Assembly (NCBI RefSeq): GCF_016598535.1
Contig: NZ_CP066779.1
Location: 4,090,053 to 4,154,052, forward strand
DNA: 64,000 nucleotides
Reading direction: 5' to 3'
Origin: Rhodococcus sp. P-2
GTDB lineage: Bacteria; Actinomycetota; Actinomycetes; Mycobacteriales; Mycobacteriaceae
The notes under the pieces were generated by a model, which saw only the letters and a program-made list of their open reading frames with translations, was not told the DNA's origin and did not search any database. The position numbers and the translations under genes are program-made. The stretch's first letter is position 1. Every line of letters begins with the position of its first letter. This document shows positions 1 to 8,206 of this stretch, in pieces.

Positions 1-266
1 GCACCGAGGATGGTGAGCGCACCGAGGATCATGAAAGCCGCGTTCATGACGTCGTGCATCGGCGAACACGAATCCACGCTGCATGTCGTCACACCCAGTG
101 AACTGATGGAGTCACGCGCGAAGCTGTACGGCGTCTTCCAGGCTCCGGCCGTGAAGATTTCGACAAGCAGGTAAAGCACCGACAGGACCCATGCGATGCC
201 GGCTGTGCCGAGGCGAAGATTGTGAGTGATGGTGTTCCCTCTCGCGGCGCTCTGAGGGGATTGCAC
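1..266 (-). CDS. DUF998-family membrane protein, 3' end cut by window edge
   Basis: An open frame runs on the minus strand from a GTG at 266 through the left edge of the window. The visible part, about 88 residues, has a hydrophobic helix (AGIAWVLSVLYLLVEIFTAG) followed by a segment with DSISSLGVT and MHDVMNAAFMILGALTILG. This is the look of the N-terminal part of DUF998 multi-pass membrane proteins, whose function is not established. The GTG start is chosen because it is the furthest upstream plausible start; no clear Shine-Dalgarno is seen, and a start further inside is possible. It is separated by about 95 bases from the sulfur operon and is probably an independent unit. Confidence 0.55.
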   Translation of the reverse strand, partial: MQSPQSAARGNTITHNLRLGTAGIAWVLSVLYLLVEIFTAGAWKTPYSFARDSISSLGVTTCSVDSCSPMHDVMNAAFMILGALTILG

Positions 267-360
267 CCAAAGATCTGTTTCGCAGGCGAAGGAGGTACCT
301 TCGCGGGCTGGACAGATCCAACACTACGGTAACAATCTGATAACGGCCTGTGAAACCGGA

Positions 361-1116
361 TCAGGCGGAGCGGACCAGACGGTCGGGTAGTGCATCAGCG
401 ACTTGTCGGTAACGGTCGATCATCGTTTCGATCAGTAGAGAGTGCCCACCGATCGTGTCGGCGAAACGCGCGCGCGGACACGCCGTTGCTGCGGCAGCGC
501 TGAGTCGATCGGTCAGCAGGCCGGGAGCCAAGAACCACGGTGCGACGACAACGCGTTCTGCGCCGTCCTGCTCGAGAGCGGAGATCGCCTGGGCAACTGT
601 CGGTTCCGCAGACGTGGCGAAACAGATTCGAACACCCGACCAGTTGGTTCCGGTCAGAAGCGTGGAGGCCAATTCTGAGGTCGCGGCATTGGCGCGCGCG
701 TCGGACGAGCCGACTGCCGCGAGAGCGACACCGACCGACGGATCATCCGGCCGTGCACCTGCTTCGAGAATTCGCTCGCGCACCGCTTCGATCAGCCGAG
801 CATCGCGACCCAGTACGTCTGCTTGGAACACGGTCAGTTGGGGGTGGCGCACCGCGGCAGCGGCCAAGAGCCCCGGCAGATCTACCCGAGCATGGAAGGC
901 GTTGCCCAGCAGCATCGGAACAACAACGGCGTGAGTATGGCCGTCGTGTGCAACTCCGTCCAGGACCTGATCGATGGACGGTGCATTGAGATCGAGAAAC
1001 GCCAGCCGGACATCGAGGTCTGGCCGGGCTTCACGAAGAGCCGCTACGGCAGCCGTGATCACCCGAGCAGAACGGGGATCACGGCTGCCGTGAGCAACAG
1101 CAATGAGCGGAACCAT
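361..1116 (-). CDS. sirB: Sirohydrochlorin chelatase-like protein (CbiX/SirB family)
   Basis: Predicted 251-residue cytosolic chelatase that would insert Fe2+ into sirohydrochlorin to make siroheme, the cofactor of the sulfite reductase encoded in the same operon. The N-terminus MVPLIAVAHGSRDPR has the CbiX-type AHGS motif with the metal-binding His. A second related half begins near residue 130 (AVGSSDARANA), so the chain has the two-lobed class II chelatase layout. The start at 1116 lies 5 bases below the cysN stop; a longer frame reaching 1191 would run back into cysN and is not preferred. M. tuberculosis has a homologue (Rv2393, che1) beside nirA-cysH. Cobalt rather than iron as substrate cannot be excluded from sequence. 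Confidence 0.85.
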   Translation of the reverse strand: MVPLIAVAHGSRDPRSARVITAAVAALREARPDLDVRLAFLDLNAPSIDQVLDGVAHDGHTHAVVVPMLLGNAFHARVDLPGLLAAAAVRHPQLTVFQADVLGRDARLIEAVRERILEAGARPDDPSVGVALAAVGSSDARANAATSELASTLLTGTNWSGVRICFATSAEPTVAQAISALEQDGAERVVVAPWFLAPGLLTDRLSAAAATACPRARFADTIGGHSLLIETMIDRYRQVADALPDRLVRSA

Positions 1117-1120
1117 CGTC

Positions 1121-2407
1121 TTAGACGCGCTCGCCCAATTCGACAGCGGAAATGACGTCGCCGACGAGGCCTGCGGCGAGAGTGTTTCCACCGGCGGGAT
1201 CGATCAGCAGGAAGCTGCCGGTGTGGCGATTGACGGCGTAGTCGTCGGCCACGATCGGCTCGGCCACCCGGATCGAGATCTTGCCGATCTCGTTGAGCTC
1301 GAGCGTTTCCGGGCCCTGATCCGTGGTGAGATCCTGCTCGTTGAATCGCTCCACCAAGCTGCCGACGATGGCCTGCGTCGTGCGCGTGCCGTGCTTGAGC
1401 AGCAAGCGTGCACCGGGGCGCAGCGGCTTCTCGGCCAGCCAGCAGACGGTGGCGTCGAATTCGCCGATCGGCTCGGGTGCGTCAGACGGTGAGGCGATGG
1501 TGTCGCCGCGGGATACGTCGACGTCGTCGGCCAGGATCAGTGTGACACTGCGCCCGGCGTGGGCGACGTCCAGTTCACCGTCGGCCGTGTCGATACGAGT
1601 AACGGTGGTGCGCGTACCCGAGGGCAGGATCACCACTTCGTCGCCGGGTACGACGGAACCGGCAGCGACCTGACCGGCGTATCCCCGGTAGTCGAGGAAC
1701 TCGGCGGTGCGGGGGCGGATCACGTACTGCACCGGGAAGCGCAGGCCGACGCGATGCGGCTCGGCGTCGACCGGAATCGACTCGAGGTGCTCGATCAGCG
1801 TGGGGCCGGTGTAGTACGGGGTCTTGTCGGAGCGGATGGCGACGTTGTCACCGTGCAGTGCCGACACCGGGATCTCGACGACGTCTTCGCTTGCCCAGCC
1901 CAGTGAGCTGGTGAGTTCGTTGAACTCGGCGGAGATCGAGGTGAAGACCTCTTCCGGGTTCTCGACGAGGTCGATCTTGTTCACGGCGAGGACGAGCTTC
2001 GGGACACCGAGCAACGCCAGAACCGCTGCGTGCCTACGAGTCTGCGCGATGACACCCTTGCGGGCATCGACCAGCAGGATCACGAGCTGAGCCGTCGAGG
2101 CACCGGACACCGTGTTGCGGGTGTACTGCACGTGGCCCGGTGTATCGGCCAGCACGAAGGTGCGCTTGGGGGTCGCGAAGTAGCGGTACGCCACGTCGAT
2201 GGTGATGCCCTGCTCACGCTCGGCGCGCAGACCGTCCACCAGCAGTGAGAGGTCAGGGGTGTCGAGACCGCGGTCCACCGACGCACGGGTCACGGCGTCG
2301 ATCTGGTCGGCGAGAACGGATTTCGTGTCGTACAACAGGCGGCCCACGAGGGTGGACTTTCCGTCGTCGACACTGCCGGCAGTTGCCAGTCTGAGCAGAT
2401 CGCTCAT
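1121..2407 (-). CDS. cysN: Sulfate adenylyltransferase subunit 1 (GTPase)
   Basis: Regulatory GTPase subunit of ATP sulfurylase, which couples GTP hydrolysis to formation of adenosine 5'-phosphosulfate (APS) from sulfate and ATP together with CysD. The 428 residues show all GTPase motifs: P-loop GSVDDGKST at residues 11-19, DTPGH at 88-92 and NKID at 143-146, followed by EF-Tu-like beta-barrel domains. The chain ends without a C-terminal APS kinase (CysC) domain, unlike the fused CysNC of M. tuberculosis. That fits direct APS reduction by the CysH encoded upstream. Its ATG overlaps the cysD stop as TGATG, so translational coupling is likely. Confidence 0.96.
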   Translation of the reverse strand: MSDLLRLATAGSVDDGKSTLVGRLLYDTKSVLADQIDAVTRASVDRGLDTPDLSLLVDGLRAEREQGITIDVAYRYFATPKRTFVLADTPGHVQYTRNTVSGASTAQLVILLVDARKGVIAQTRRHAAVLALLGVPKLVLAVNKIDLVENPEEVFTSISAEFNELTSSLGWASEDVVEIPVSALHGDNVAIRSDKTPYYTGPTLIEHLESIPVDAEPHRVGLRFPVQYVIRPRTAEFLDYRGYAGQVAAGSVVPGDEVVILPSGTRTTVTRIDTADGELDVAHAGRSVTLILADDVDVSRGDTIASPSDAPEPIGEFDATVCWLAEKPLRPGARLLLKHGTRTTQAIVGSLVERFNEQDLTTDQGPETLELNEIGKISIRVAEPIVADDYAVNRHTGSFLLIDPAGGNTLAAGLVGDVISAVELGERV

Positions 2408-3342
2408 CAGAAGTAGCCCTCTCGCTTGCGGTCTTCCATGGCCGCTTCGGAAACTCGGTCGTCGCCACGGGTCGCGCCGCGCTCGGTCAAACGTGATGCT
2501 GCAACCTCGGCGAGAATCGCTTCGTTGTCAGCCGCATCGGAGAGAACAGCACCGGTGGTCGAACCGTCGCCGACGGTGCGGTAACGCACCGAAAGGGTCT
2601 GCAGCTCTTCGCCGTCAGCCGGACCACCCCAGACTCCGGGGGTCATCCACATGCCGTCGCGCTGGTACACCGGACGCTGGTGGGCGTAGTAGATGCTGGC
2701 GAGTTCGACGTTGTCGCGAGCGATGTAACGCCAGATGTCCAGCTCCGTGAAGTTGCTGAGCGGGAAGACGCGCACCTGCTCGCCGGGGGAGTGGCGACCG
2801 TTGTAGAGGTTCCACAGTTCCGGGCGCTGCTTCTTGGGGTCCCACTGGCCGAAAGCGTTGCGCAGCGAGAAGATCCGCTCCTTGGCGCGGGCGCGCTCCT
2901 CGTCGCGGCGAGCACCACCGAAGACGGCGTCGAAGCGGTTCTCGGAAATCGCGTCCAGCAACGGAACGGTCTGCAGCGGGTTGCGAATACCGTCGGGGCG
3001 CTCGGTGAGGCGACCGTCCGCGATGTACTCCTCGACGCTCGCCACGTGCAGGCGCAGGTTGTACTTCGCCACGACGTGGTCGCGGAAGTCGAGAACTTCC
3101 TGCAGGTTGTGGCCGGTATCGACGTGCAGCAGGGTGAACGGCAGCGGCGCAGGCCAGAAGGCCTTGATCGCCAGATGCAGCAGCACGGTGGAGTCCTTAC
3201 CGCCCGAGAAGAGAATGACCGGGCGTTCGAACTCGCCGGCCACCTCTCGGAAGATGTGGATCGCTTCGGACTCGAGGGCGTCGAGAGTATCGAACTGTGT
3301 GCCGTCGAGCTGAGGACGTGAAAGTGTCAAGTCAACTGTCAT
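2407..3342 (-). CDS. cysD: Sulfate adenylyltransferase subunit 2
   Basis: Catalytic subunit of ATP sulfurylase (311 residues from the ATG at 3342). It is a PP-loop nucleotide-binding protein: FSGGKDSTVLLHLA carries the SGGKDS loop, and GGARRDEERARAKERIFS with the EQVRVFPLSNFTELDIWRYI segment are typical of CysD. The ATG at 3342 overlaps the cysH stop as ATGA, which favours it over an upstream in-frame start at 3384 that would lie inside cysH. The conserved C-terminus DRVSEAAMEDRKREGYF is intact. It works with CysN in the first step of sulfate assimilation. Confidence 0.96.
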   Translation of the reverse strand: MTVDLTLSRPQLDGTQFDTLDALESEAIHIFREVAGEFERPVILFSGGKDSTVLLHLAIKAFWPAPLPFTLLHVDTGHNLQEVLDFRDHVVAKYNLRLHVASVEEYIADGRLTERPDGIRNPLQTVPLLDAISENRFDAVFGGARRDEERARAKERIFSLRNAFGQWDPKKQRPELWNLYNGRHSPGEQVRVFPLSNFTELDIWRYIARDNVELASIYYAHQRPVYQRDGMWMTPGVWGGPADGEELQTLSVRYRTVGDGSTTGAVLSDAADNEAILAEVAASRLTERGATRGDDRVSEAAMEDRKREGYF

Positions 3343-4052
3343 GATGCGTGCAACCCGCATTCTGTCTTGGAGGCACCGGCCCAACGACCGCTACGCGGAT
3401 CGCTGCCGGGGGCTGGCTTGCTGGTGCAGGGTGCGCAGCCGATGGACGGATAGCCCTCGTCGACAAGAGGATTGACGAGGATGGAATTGGTGTCGATGTA
3501 GTTCTGCATCTCCTCGTCCGACCACGGAGCGATCGGGTTGATCTTCACGAGTCCGAAGGCCTCGTCGAAGGAGATCAGGGGAGCGTTGGCGCGGGTGGGC
3601 GCTTCGACGCGGCGGATGCCGGTCACCCACGCGCTGTAGCCGGACAGTGTCTGCTTGAGGGGCGCGACCTTGCGCAATGCGCAGCAGCGGTTGGGATCAC
3701 GGGCGAACAGATCCTTGCCCTCGGCGACATCCTGCTCGGCAACGCTCGCCAGCGCGCGTGCATTGATGACGTTGACGCCGTAGACCTGCTCGACCGCGTC
3801 ACGCGTGCCGATGGTCTCGGGGAAGTGGTAGCCGGTGTCGAGGAAGAGTACGTCGACGCCCGGATGAACTTGTGCGGCAAGGTGAACCAGCACCCCATCC
3901 TGCATGTTCGACGCAACAATGTAAGAGTCACCGAACGTGTCCTCGGTCCACTGCAACAGTTCCTGTGCGCTGGCGCCGTCGAGTTCCACGGCACCGCGCT
4001 CGGCGATGGACCGAAGCTCGTCGGCAGTTGCTCGCGAAATGTCCACTGTCAT
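3339..4052 (-). CDS. cysH: Adenylyl-sulfate (APS) reductase
   Basis: Thioredoxin-dependent reductase that converts APS to sulfite and AMP. The 237-residue chain has the four cysteines that bind the [4Fe-4S] cluster of APS-type enzymes: a CC pair near residue 121 (NRCCALRKVAPL) and CAPC near residues 205-208. The catalytic Cys is in the C-terminal ECGLH. PAPS reductases lack the cluster cysteines, so the APS form is preferred, in line with the absence of a cysC domain in the operon. The start at 4052 overlaps the nirA stop as ATGA. Confidence 0.95.
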   Translation of the reverse strand: MTVDISRATADELRSIAERGAVELDGASAQELLQWTEDTFGDSYIVASNMQDGVLVHLAAQVHPGVDVLFLDTGYHFPETIGTRDAVEQVYGVNVINARALASVAEQDVAEGKDLFARDPNRCCALRKVAPLKQTLSGYSAWVTGIRRVEAPTRANAPLISFDEAFGLVKINPIAPWSDEEMQNYIDTNSILVNPLVDEGYPSIGCAPCTSKPAPGSDPRSGRWAGASKTECGLHAS

Positions 4053-5779
4053 CGCAAATCTCCTTCGTCTGCGCGCACTGCCCATTCGGCGAACCGTTCA
4101 CCTTCGTTGCGGTTCTTCACGAACTGACGTACGACGCGGTCGATGTAGTCACCCATCTCGACGCTGGTGACCTTGTGCTGGCGCAGCTTGCGTCCGAAGG
4201 CGCTGTCGAATCCGAGGCTGCCTCCCAGATGAACCTGGAAACCCTCGACTTGATTCCCCTCACCGTCGTCGACGAGCTGGCCCTTGAAGCCGATGTCGGC
4301 GATCTGCGAGCGAGCGCAGGAGTTGGGGCAACCGTTGATGTTGATGGTGATCGGCACGTCGAGCTGGCTGTTGATGTCGGCGAGACGCTGCTCGAGTTCG
4401 GGCACGAGCACCTGCGAACGCTTGCGGGTCTCGGCGAACGAGAGCTTGCAGAACTCGATGCCGGAGCAGGCCATCAGGTTCTTGCGCCAGTGCGACGGAC
4501 GGGCGGGAAGGCCCAGCGCGTCGAGATCGGCGATGAGCGGCTCGAGCGTCTCGTCTGCGACGTCGAGGATGATCAGCTTCTGGTACGGCGTGAAGCGGAT
4601 CCGGTCGCTGCCGGCCTTCTCGGCGGCGTCGGCGACCTGAGCCAGGATGTCTCCCGAGACGCGGCCGGCGATCGGAGCGAAACCGACTGCGTTGTGGCCG
4701 TTGCGGGTCTTCTGGATGCCGACGTGATCGATCGGGCGCTTGGGCTTCTCCGGCGCGGGGCCGTCGATGAGCGGGCGCTTCAGGTACTCGGTCTCGAGAA
4801 CCTCGCGGAACTTCTCGATCCCCCAGTCCTTGATGAGAAATTTGAGCCTTGCCTTCGCGCGCAGACGACGGTAGCCGTAGTCACGGAAGATCGAGACGAC
4901 ACCTTCCCAGACATCGGGGACCTCGTCGAGCGGAATCCAGGCGCCGACGCGCTGCGCCAGCATCGGGTTGGTGGACAGTCCGCCGCCGACCCAGAGGTCG
5001 AGGCCCGGGCCGTGCTCGGGGTGGTTCACGCCGATGAAGGCAATGTCGTTGATCTCGTGAACGACGTCCTGCTGACCGGAGATGGCGGTCTTGAACTTGC
5101 GCGGCAGGTTGGAGTACTTGGGGTCGCCGATGTAGCGGCGCACGATCTCGTCGATCGCCGGGGTGGGATCGAGGACCTCGTCGAGCGATTCGCCGGCCAG
5201 GGGAGAACCGAGGACGACGCGGGGGCAGTCACCGCACGCTTCGGTGGTCTTGAGTCCGACGGCTTCGAGGCGCTTCCAGATCTCCGGGACGTTCTCGACC
5301 TCGATCCAGTGGAACTGGACGTTTTCGCGGTCGGACAGGTCGGCGGTGTTCCGGCCGAATTCCTTCGAGATGCCGGCGATGGTGCGCAGCTGCTCGACGT
5401 TGAGAGCGCCGGCGTCGCAACGCACGCGCATCATGAAGTATTTGGCCTCGAGCAGGTCGATGTTCTCGTCGCCGGTGAAGGTGCCGTCGTAGCCTTCTTC
5501 GCGCTGGGTGTAGAGACCCCACCAGCGGAAGCGGCCGCGAAGGTCGCTCTTGTCGATGCTGTCGAAGCCCTGCTTGGAGTAGATGTTCTCGATGCGGGCC
5601 CGAACGTTGAGCGGGTTGTCGTCCTTCTTGGCCTGCTCGTTGGCGTTGAGCGGCTCGCGGTAACCGAGGGCCCACTGACCTTCGGCGCGACGCTTGGCGG
5701 GACGCGCAGCGCGTGCAGGCCGGGCTTCGGCGGGTGCTGCCGAATCGGCGGGTGTGGCGGCGTCGGTGGTCGACGTCAT
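4049..5779 (-). CDS. nirA: Ferredoxin-dependent sulfite reductase
   Basis: Six-electron reduction of sulfite to sulfide, with siroheme and a [4Fe-4S] cluster. The 576-residue chain has the two nitrite/sulfite reductase halves. The cluster and siroheme ligands are visible as CSGIEFC near residue 438 and CPNSC near residue 483. WWGLYTQ near the N-terminus and TEACGDCPR are where the M. tuberculosis enzyme has its Tyr-Cys crosslink. The name nirA is historical; the cysH-cysDN-sirB context points to sulfite, not nitrite. The ATG at 5779 is chosen for the AGGAG eight bases upstream. About 280 bases of leader separate it from the Cys-rich leader peptide. Confidence 0.94.
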   Translation of the reverse strand: MTSTTDAATPADSAAPAEARPARAARPAKRRAEGQWALGYREPLNANEQAKKDDNPLNVRARIENIYSKQGFDSIDKSDLRGRFRWWGLYTQREEGYDGTFTGDENIDLLEAKYFMMRVRCDAGALNVEQLRTIAGISKEFGRNTADLSDRENVQFHWIEVENVPEIWKRLEAVGLKTTEACGDCPRVVLGSPLAGESLDEVLDPTPAIDEIVRRYIGDPKYSNLPRKFKTAISGQQDVVHEINDIAFIGVNHPEHGPGLDLWVGGGLSTNPMLAQRVGAWIPLDEVPDVWEGVVSIFRDYGYRRLRAKARLKFLIKDWGIEKFREVLETEYLKRPLIDGPAPEKPKRPIDHVGIQKTRNGHNAVGFAPIAGRVSGDILAQVADAAEKAGSDRIRFTPYQKLIILDVADETLEPLIADLDALGLPARPSHWRKNLMACSGIEFCKLSFAETRKRSQVLVPELEQRLADINSQLDVPITININGCPNSCARSQIADIGFKGQLVDDGEGNQVEGFQVHLGGSLGFDSAFGRKLRQHKVTSVEMGDYIDRVVRQFVKNRNEGERFAEWAVRADEGDLR

Positions 5780-5956
5780 CGATGAACTCCTGGATCTGGG
5801 CGGTTGATCGGCACGCGGCACGCACTTTCGACGAACTGTGGCGGTGTCTGATCGGGACGCACCGGTCCGTGTCGGAAATCGAGGGGGCTGTCCTCGGTCT
5901 CGGAAAGCTCGCGGCCGGCAGGTGTGCTCACTAAAACGAACAGCTGGAGAAGCTGC

Positions 5957-5988
5957 GTCCCTGAAAAGGCATGTCCCTGAAAAGGCAT
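5957..5988. repeat. Two perfect tandem 16-base repeats in the nirA leader
   Basis: The unit GTCCCTGAAAAGGCAT occurs twice back to back (5957-5972 and 5973-5988). A 12-base palindrome (TCTCTGCAGAGA, about 5990-6001) adjoins it, and a short hairpin (CAGCT-5-AGCTG, 5941-5955) followed on the minus strand by TTCGTTTT lies next to it. All are in the transcribed leader between the leader peptide and nirA, where attenuator structures would be expected. No classic strong terminator is evident, so their role is open. Confidence 0.6.
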
Positions 5989-6057
5989 GTCTCTGCAGAG
6001 AGTGTTTTGGCGAAGCAGATGGAGATGAGCGGGAAAGGCTGGAAGATCAGTGAAAGA

Positions 6058-6150
6058 TCAACAGCTACACAGGTGCAGACACGACGAGCTGCACACACGC
6101 TTGAAGTCGACATGGCGACGCGCCACAAGTCGCACTCCGAGTCCGGTCAT
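6058..6150 (-). CDS. Cys-rich leader peptide of the nirA-cysHDN-sirB operon
   Basis: A 30-residue open frame, from ATG 6150 to TGA 6058, upstream of nirA on the same strand. It contains ARRHVDFKRVC, matching the RRHVD motif of small putative leader peptides found before sulfur genes in many actinobacteria, and then four cysteines (residues 20, 24, 28 and 30) at the very end. In mycobacteria short poly-cysteine reading frames before cysteine-related operons act as cysteine-responsive attenuators. By inference, ribosomes stalling at the Cys codons when cysteine is scarce would raise nirA operon expression. An in-frame ATG 9 bases upstream is an alternative start. A -10-like CACAAT at 6158-6163 would place transcription start near the ATG, so the frame could be leaderless. 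Confidence 0.8.
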   Translation of the reverse strand: MTGLGVRLVARRHVDFKRVCSSSCLHLCSC

Positions 6151-6170
6151 GCGGACCATTGTGCCACGTC

Positions 6171-6229
6171 AACTCGATAATTCCGACTCGGGCGTATATT
6201 TCCACGAAAAACGGGGGAAATATCGAGTT
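6171..6229. promoter_or_regulatory. Inverted repeats between the nirA leader and hemW
   Basis: AACTCGATAATTCC at 6171-6184 is matched on the other strand by 6216-6229 with one mismatch in 14 bases. A third, partial copy of the half (ATATTTCC, 6196-6203) forms an 8-base perfect inverted repeat with 6216-6223. The sites lie between the divergent sulfur operon and hemW, just upstream of the leader peptide, and look like an operator cluster for an unknown regulator, perhaps of sulfur metabolism. Confidence 0.5.
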
Positions 6230-6297
6230 CAGGCCACGCGCCGACCTGCATCGCAGGCTGAATAGGTGTGCGTTCCGGATGCTGGGACACTGGAGGC

Positions 6298-7524
6298 GTG
6301 AATGCCACCAGCACGACTCCCACTCGACAGAGCGAGGCGACGCCCTTCGCCTTGCCCGCGCGATCGCTCGAGGGTGTCGGGAAACGGCCGTTCGGGATCT
6401 ACATCCACGTCCCGTTCTGTGCCACCAGGTGTGGGTACTGCGATTTCAACACCTACACAGCCGGTGAGCTCGGAAGCTCGGCGTCGCCGCAGTCGTGGTT
6501 GGAGGGCTTGCGACACGAACTCGATCTCGCGGCCGAGATGACGGGCGCCCCGGCAGCGGAGACAGTGTTCGTGGGCGGTGGAACGCCGTCGCTGCTCGGC
6601 GGCGACGGGTTGTCGGACGTGCTGTCGGCGGTGCGGAGCAGCTTCGGCCTGGCGTCCGGCGCCGAAGTGACGACGGAATCGAACCCCGAATCGACGTCGC
6701 CGGAATTCTTCGGTGCTCTCCGCAGTGCCGGATTCACTCGGATTTCCCTCGGTATGCAGTCTGCCGCCCAGCACGTTCTGAAGATCCTCGACCGCACGCA
6801 CACTCCCGGCCGCGCCGTTGCGGCCGCGAAAGAGGCTCGTGCAGCTGGTTTTTCGCACGTGAACTTGGATTTGATCTACGGAACGCCGGGGGAGCGCGAC
6901 CAAGATCTGGACGCCTCGCTCGATGCGGTTCTCTCGGCCGACGTCGACCACGTCTCGGCCTATGCGCTGATCGTCGAGGACGGCACCGCCATGGCTCGAA
7001 AAGTTCGGCGCGGCGAATTGCCCGCCCCGGACGACGACGTGCTGGCCTCGCGATACGAACGAATCGATTCACGCCTGTCCGAGGCAGGCTTGCAGTGGTA
7101 CGAGGTCTCCAACTGGGCAAAGGCGGAAACCGCGGACTCCGGTGACACCCGCTGCCGTCACAACCTCGGCTACTGGGACGGCGGTGACTGGTGGGGCGCC
7201 GGTCCGGGCGCGCACAGTCACGTCGGCGGAGTGCGGTGGTGGAACGTCAAGCACCCGGCGCGGTACGCGGAACAGTTGGCCCTCGGTGAACTTCCCGTCG
7301 GCGGCAGTGAAGAACTGACCCCCGAGGACGAACACATGGAGCGCGTCATGTTGACCGCACGGTTGCGTACGGGACTTCCGTTGTCGGAACTGTCTGCATC
7401 CGAACGACTTTCGGCCGAACAGGTGGTAGTCGACGGGTTGGCCGTGATCGAGAACGATCACGTGGTTCTCACCGACCGTGGTCGTCTACTTGCCGATGCG
7501 GTGATCCGCACGATCCTGACCTGA
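6298..7524 (+). CDS. hemW: Radical SAM heme chaperone HemW (HemN-like)
   Basis: About 408 residues. The radical-SAM cluster motif CATRCGYCDFNTY (CxxxCxxC) lies near residue 40 after YIHVPFC, with GGGTPSLL and GMQSAAQHVLKILDRTH following, and a HemN C-terminal domain near the end. Such proteins were long annotated as oxygen-independent coproporphyrinogen III oxidase; the single-domain form is now regarded as HemW, which binds and delivers heme. The GTG at 6298 is chosen; an in-frame GTG at 6268 is equally possible, as neither has an ideal Shine-Dalgarno. M. tuberculosis hemN (Rv2388c) is near nirA too. Divergent from the sulfur operon. Confidence 0.88.
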   Translation: MNATSTTPTRQSEATPFALPARSLEGVGKRPFGIYIHVPFCATRCGYCDFNTYTAGELGSSASPQSWLEGLRHELDLAAEMTGAPAAETVFVGGGTPSLLGGDGLSDVLSAVRSSFGLASGAEVTTESNPESTSPEFFGALRSAGFTRISLGMQSAAQHVLKILDRTHTPGRAVAAAKEARAAGFSHVNLDLIYGTPGERDQDLDASLDAVLSADVDHVSAYALIVEDGTAMARKVRRGELPAPDDDVLASRYERIDSRLSEAGLQWYEVSNWAKAETADSGDTRCRHNLGYWDGGDWWGAGPGAHSHVGGVRWWNVKHPARYAEQLALGELPVGGSEELTPEDEHMERVMLTARLRTGLPLSELSASERLSAEQVVVDGLAVIENDHVVLTDRGRLLADAVIRTILT

Positions 7525-7559
7525 CGCGCCTCCATCCTTCGCCGCGTAGCGTTACCGCG

Positions 7560-8180
7560 GTGGCCATCATTCATCGTGCGCAGTTGAATCCGTCCAAGAA
7601 CGACCTGCTCCGAGCGTGGGTGCCCAAGCAGCCATGGATCGGGTCGGTCGACTGTTCGTCGCTCGAACGCGTCGACGCCTATCGTTTCGACGACCCGGAC
7701 GGTGAGGTCGGAATCGAGACGCACCTGATGCGCTCGGCCGACGGACGATTTCTTCAGGTCCCGCTCACGTATCGTGGCGCTCCGCTGGACGGGGCGGAGA
7801 ATGCGCTGATCGCGACCATGGATCATTCGGTACTCGGCGAGCGGTGGGTGTACGACGCGTGCTGCGATCCGGTCTACGTGAGCGCGGTGGCAACCGCGAT
7901 TCTGACCGGTGGGGCCGGAGTCGATCTGGTTTTCGCGGACACCGCCGATCACATCCCGGTGACGGCTCACGTAGTAGGCAGCGGTACGGCCGGCGCGTCG
8001 GTACCGGCAGTCGAATCCGTGACCTGCTCGACAGTCGGCACCGACACGATCGTCAGCGCGGGAGATCTGGAATTGACCGTGGTGAGAGTGATCGACGCAG
8101 ACCGAGTGTCAGGCTCGGCGACGCTCACCGGAACCTGGCCGGGGCAGACGAATCCCGCATTGCTCGCGTTCGTCGGTTGA
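7560..8180 (+). CDS. Maltokinase N-terminal cap-like protein
   Basis: 206 residues starting at GTG 7560, 35 bases after hemW. The start AIIHRAQLNPSKNDLLRAWVPKQPWIG and the internal pattern (RFDDPDGEVGIETHL, FLQVPLTYRGAPL, LGERWVYDACCDPVYVSA) resemble the cap domain found at the N-terminus of actinobacterial maltokinases and in stand-alone proteins. No kinase domain follows, so catalysis is not expected. No signal peptide or membrane helix is seen. Function is unknown; a role in glycogen or trehalose metabolism is only suggested by the family name. Confidence 0.6.
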   Translation: MAIIHRAQLNPSKNDLLRAWVPKQPWIGSVDCSSLERVDAYRFDDPDGEVGIETHLMRSADGRFLQVPLTYRGAPLDGAENALIATMDHSVLGERWVYDACCDPVYVSAVATAILTGGAGVDLVFADTADHIPVTAHVVGSGTAGASVPAVESVTCSTVGTDTIVSAGDLELTVVRVIDADRVSGSATLTGTWPGQTNPALLAFVG

Positions 8181-8206
8181 GTCTCGGCGCCTGAGCCGCG
8201 TGAGCG

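Noticed and set aside
3872-5785. 637-codon open frame on the plus strand opposite nirA
   Set aside because: It is an antisense shadow from high-GC codon bias; no domain pattern, and nirA on the other strand has full catalytic motifs.
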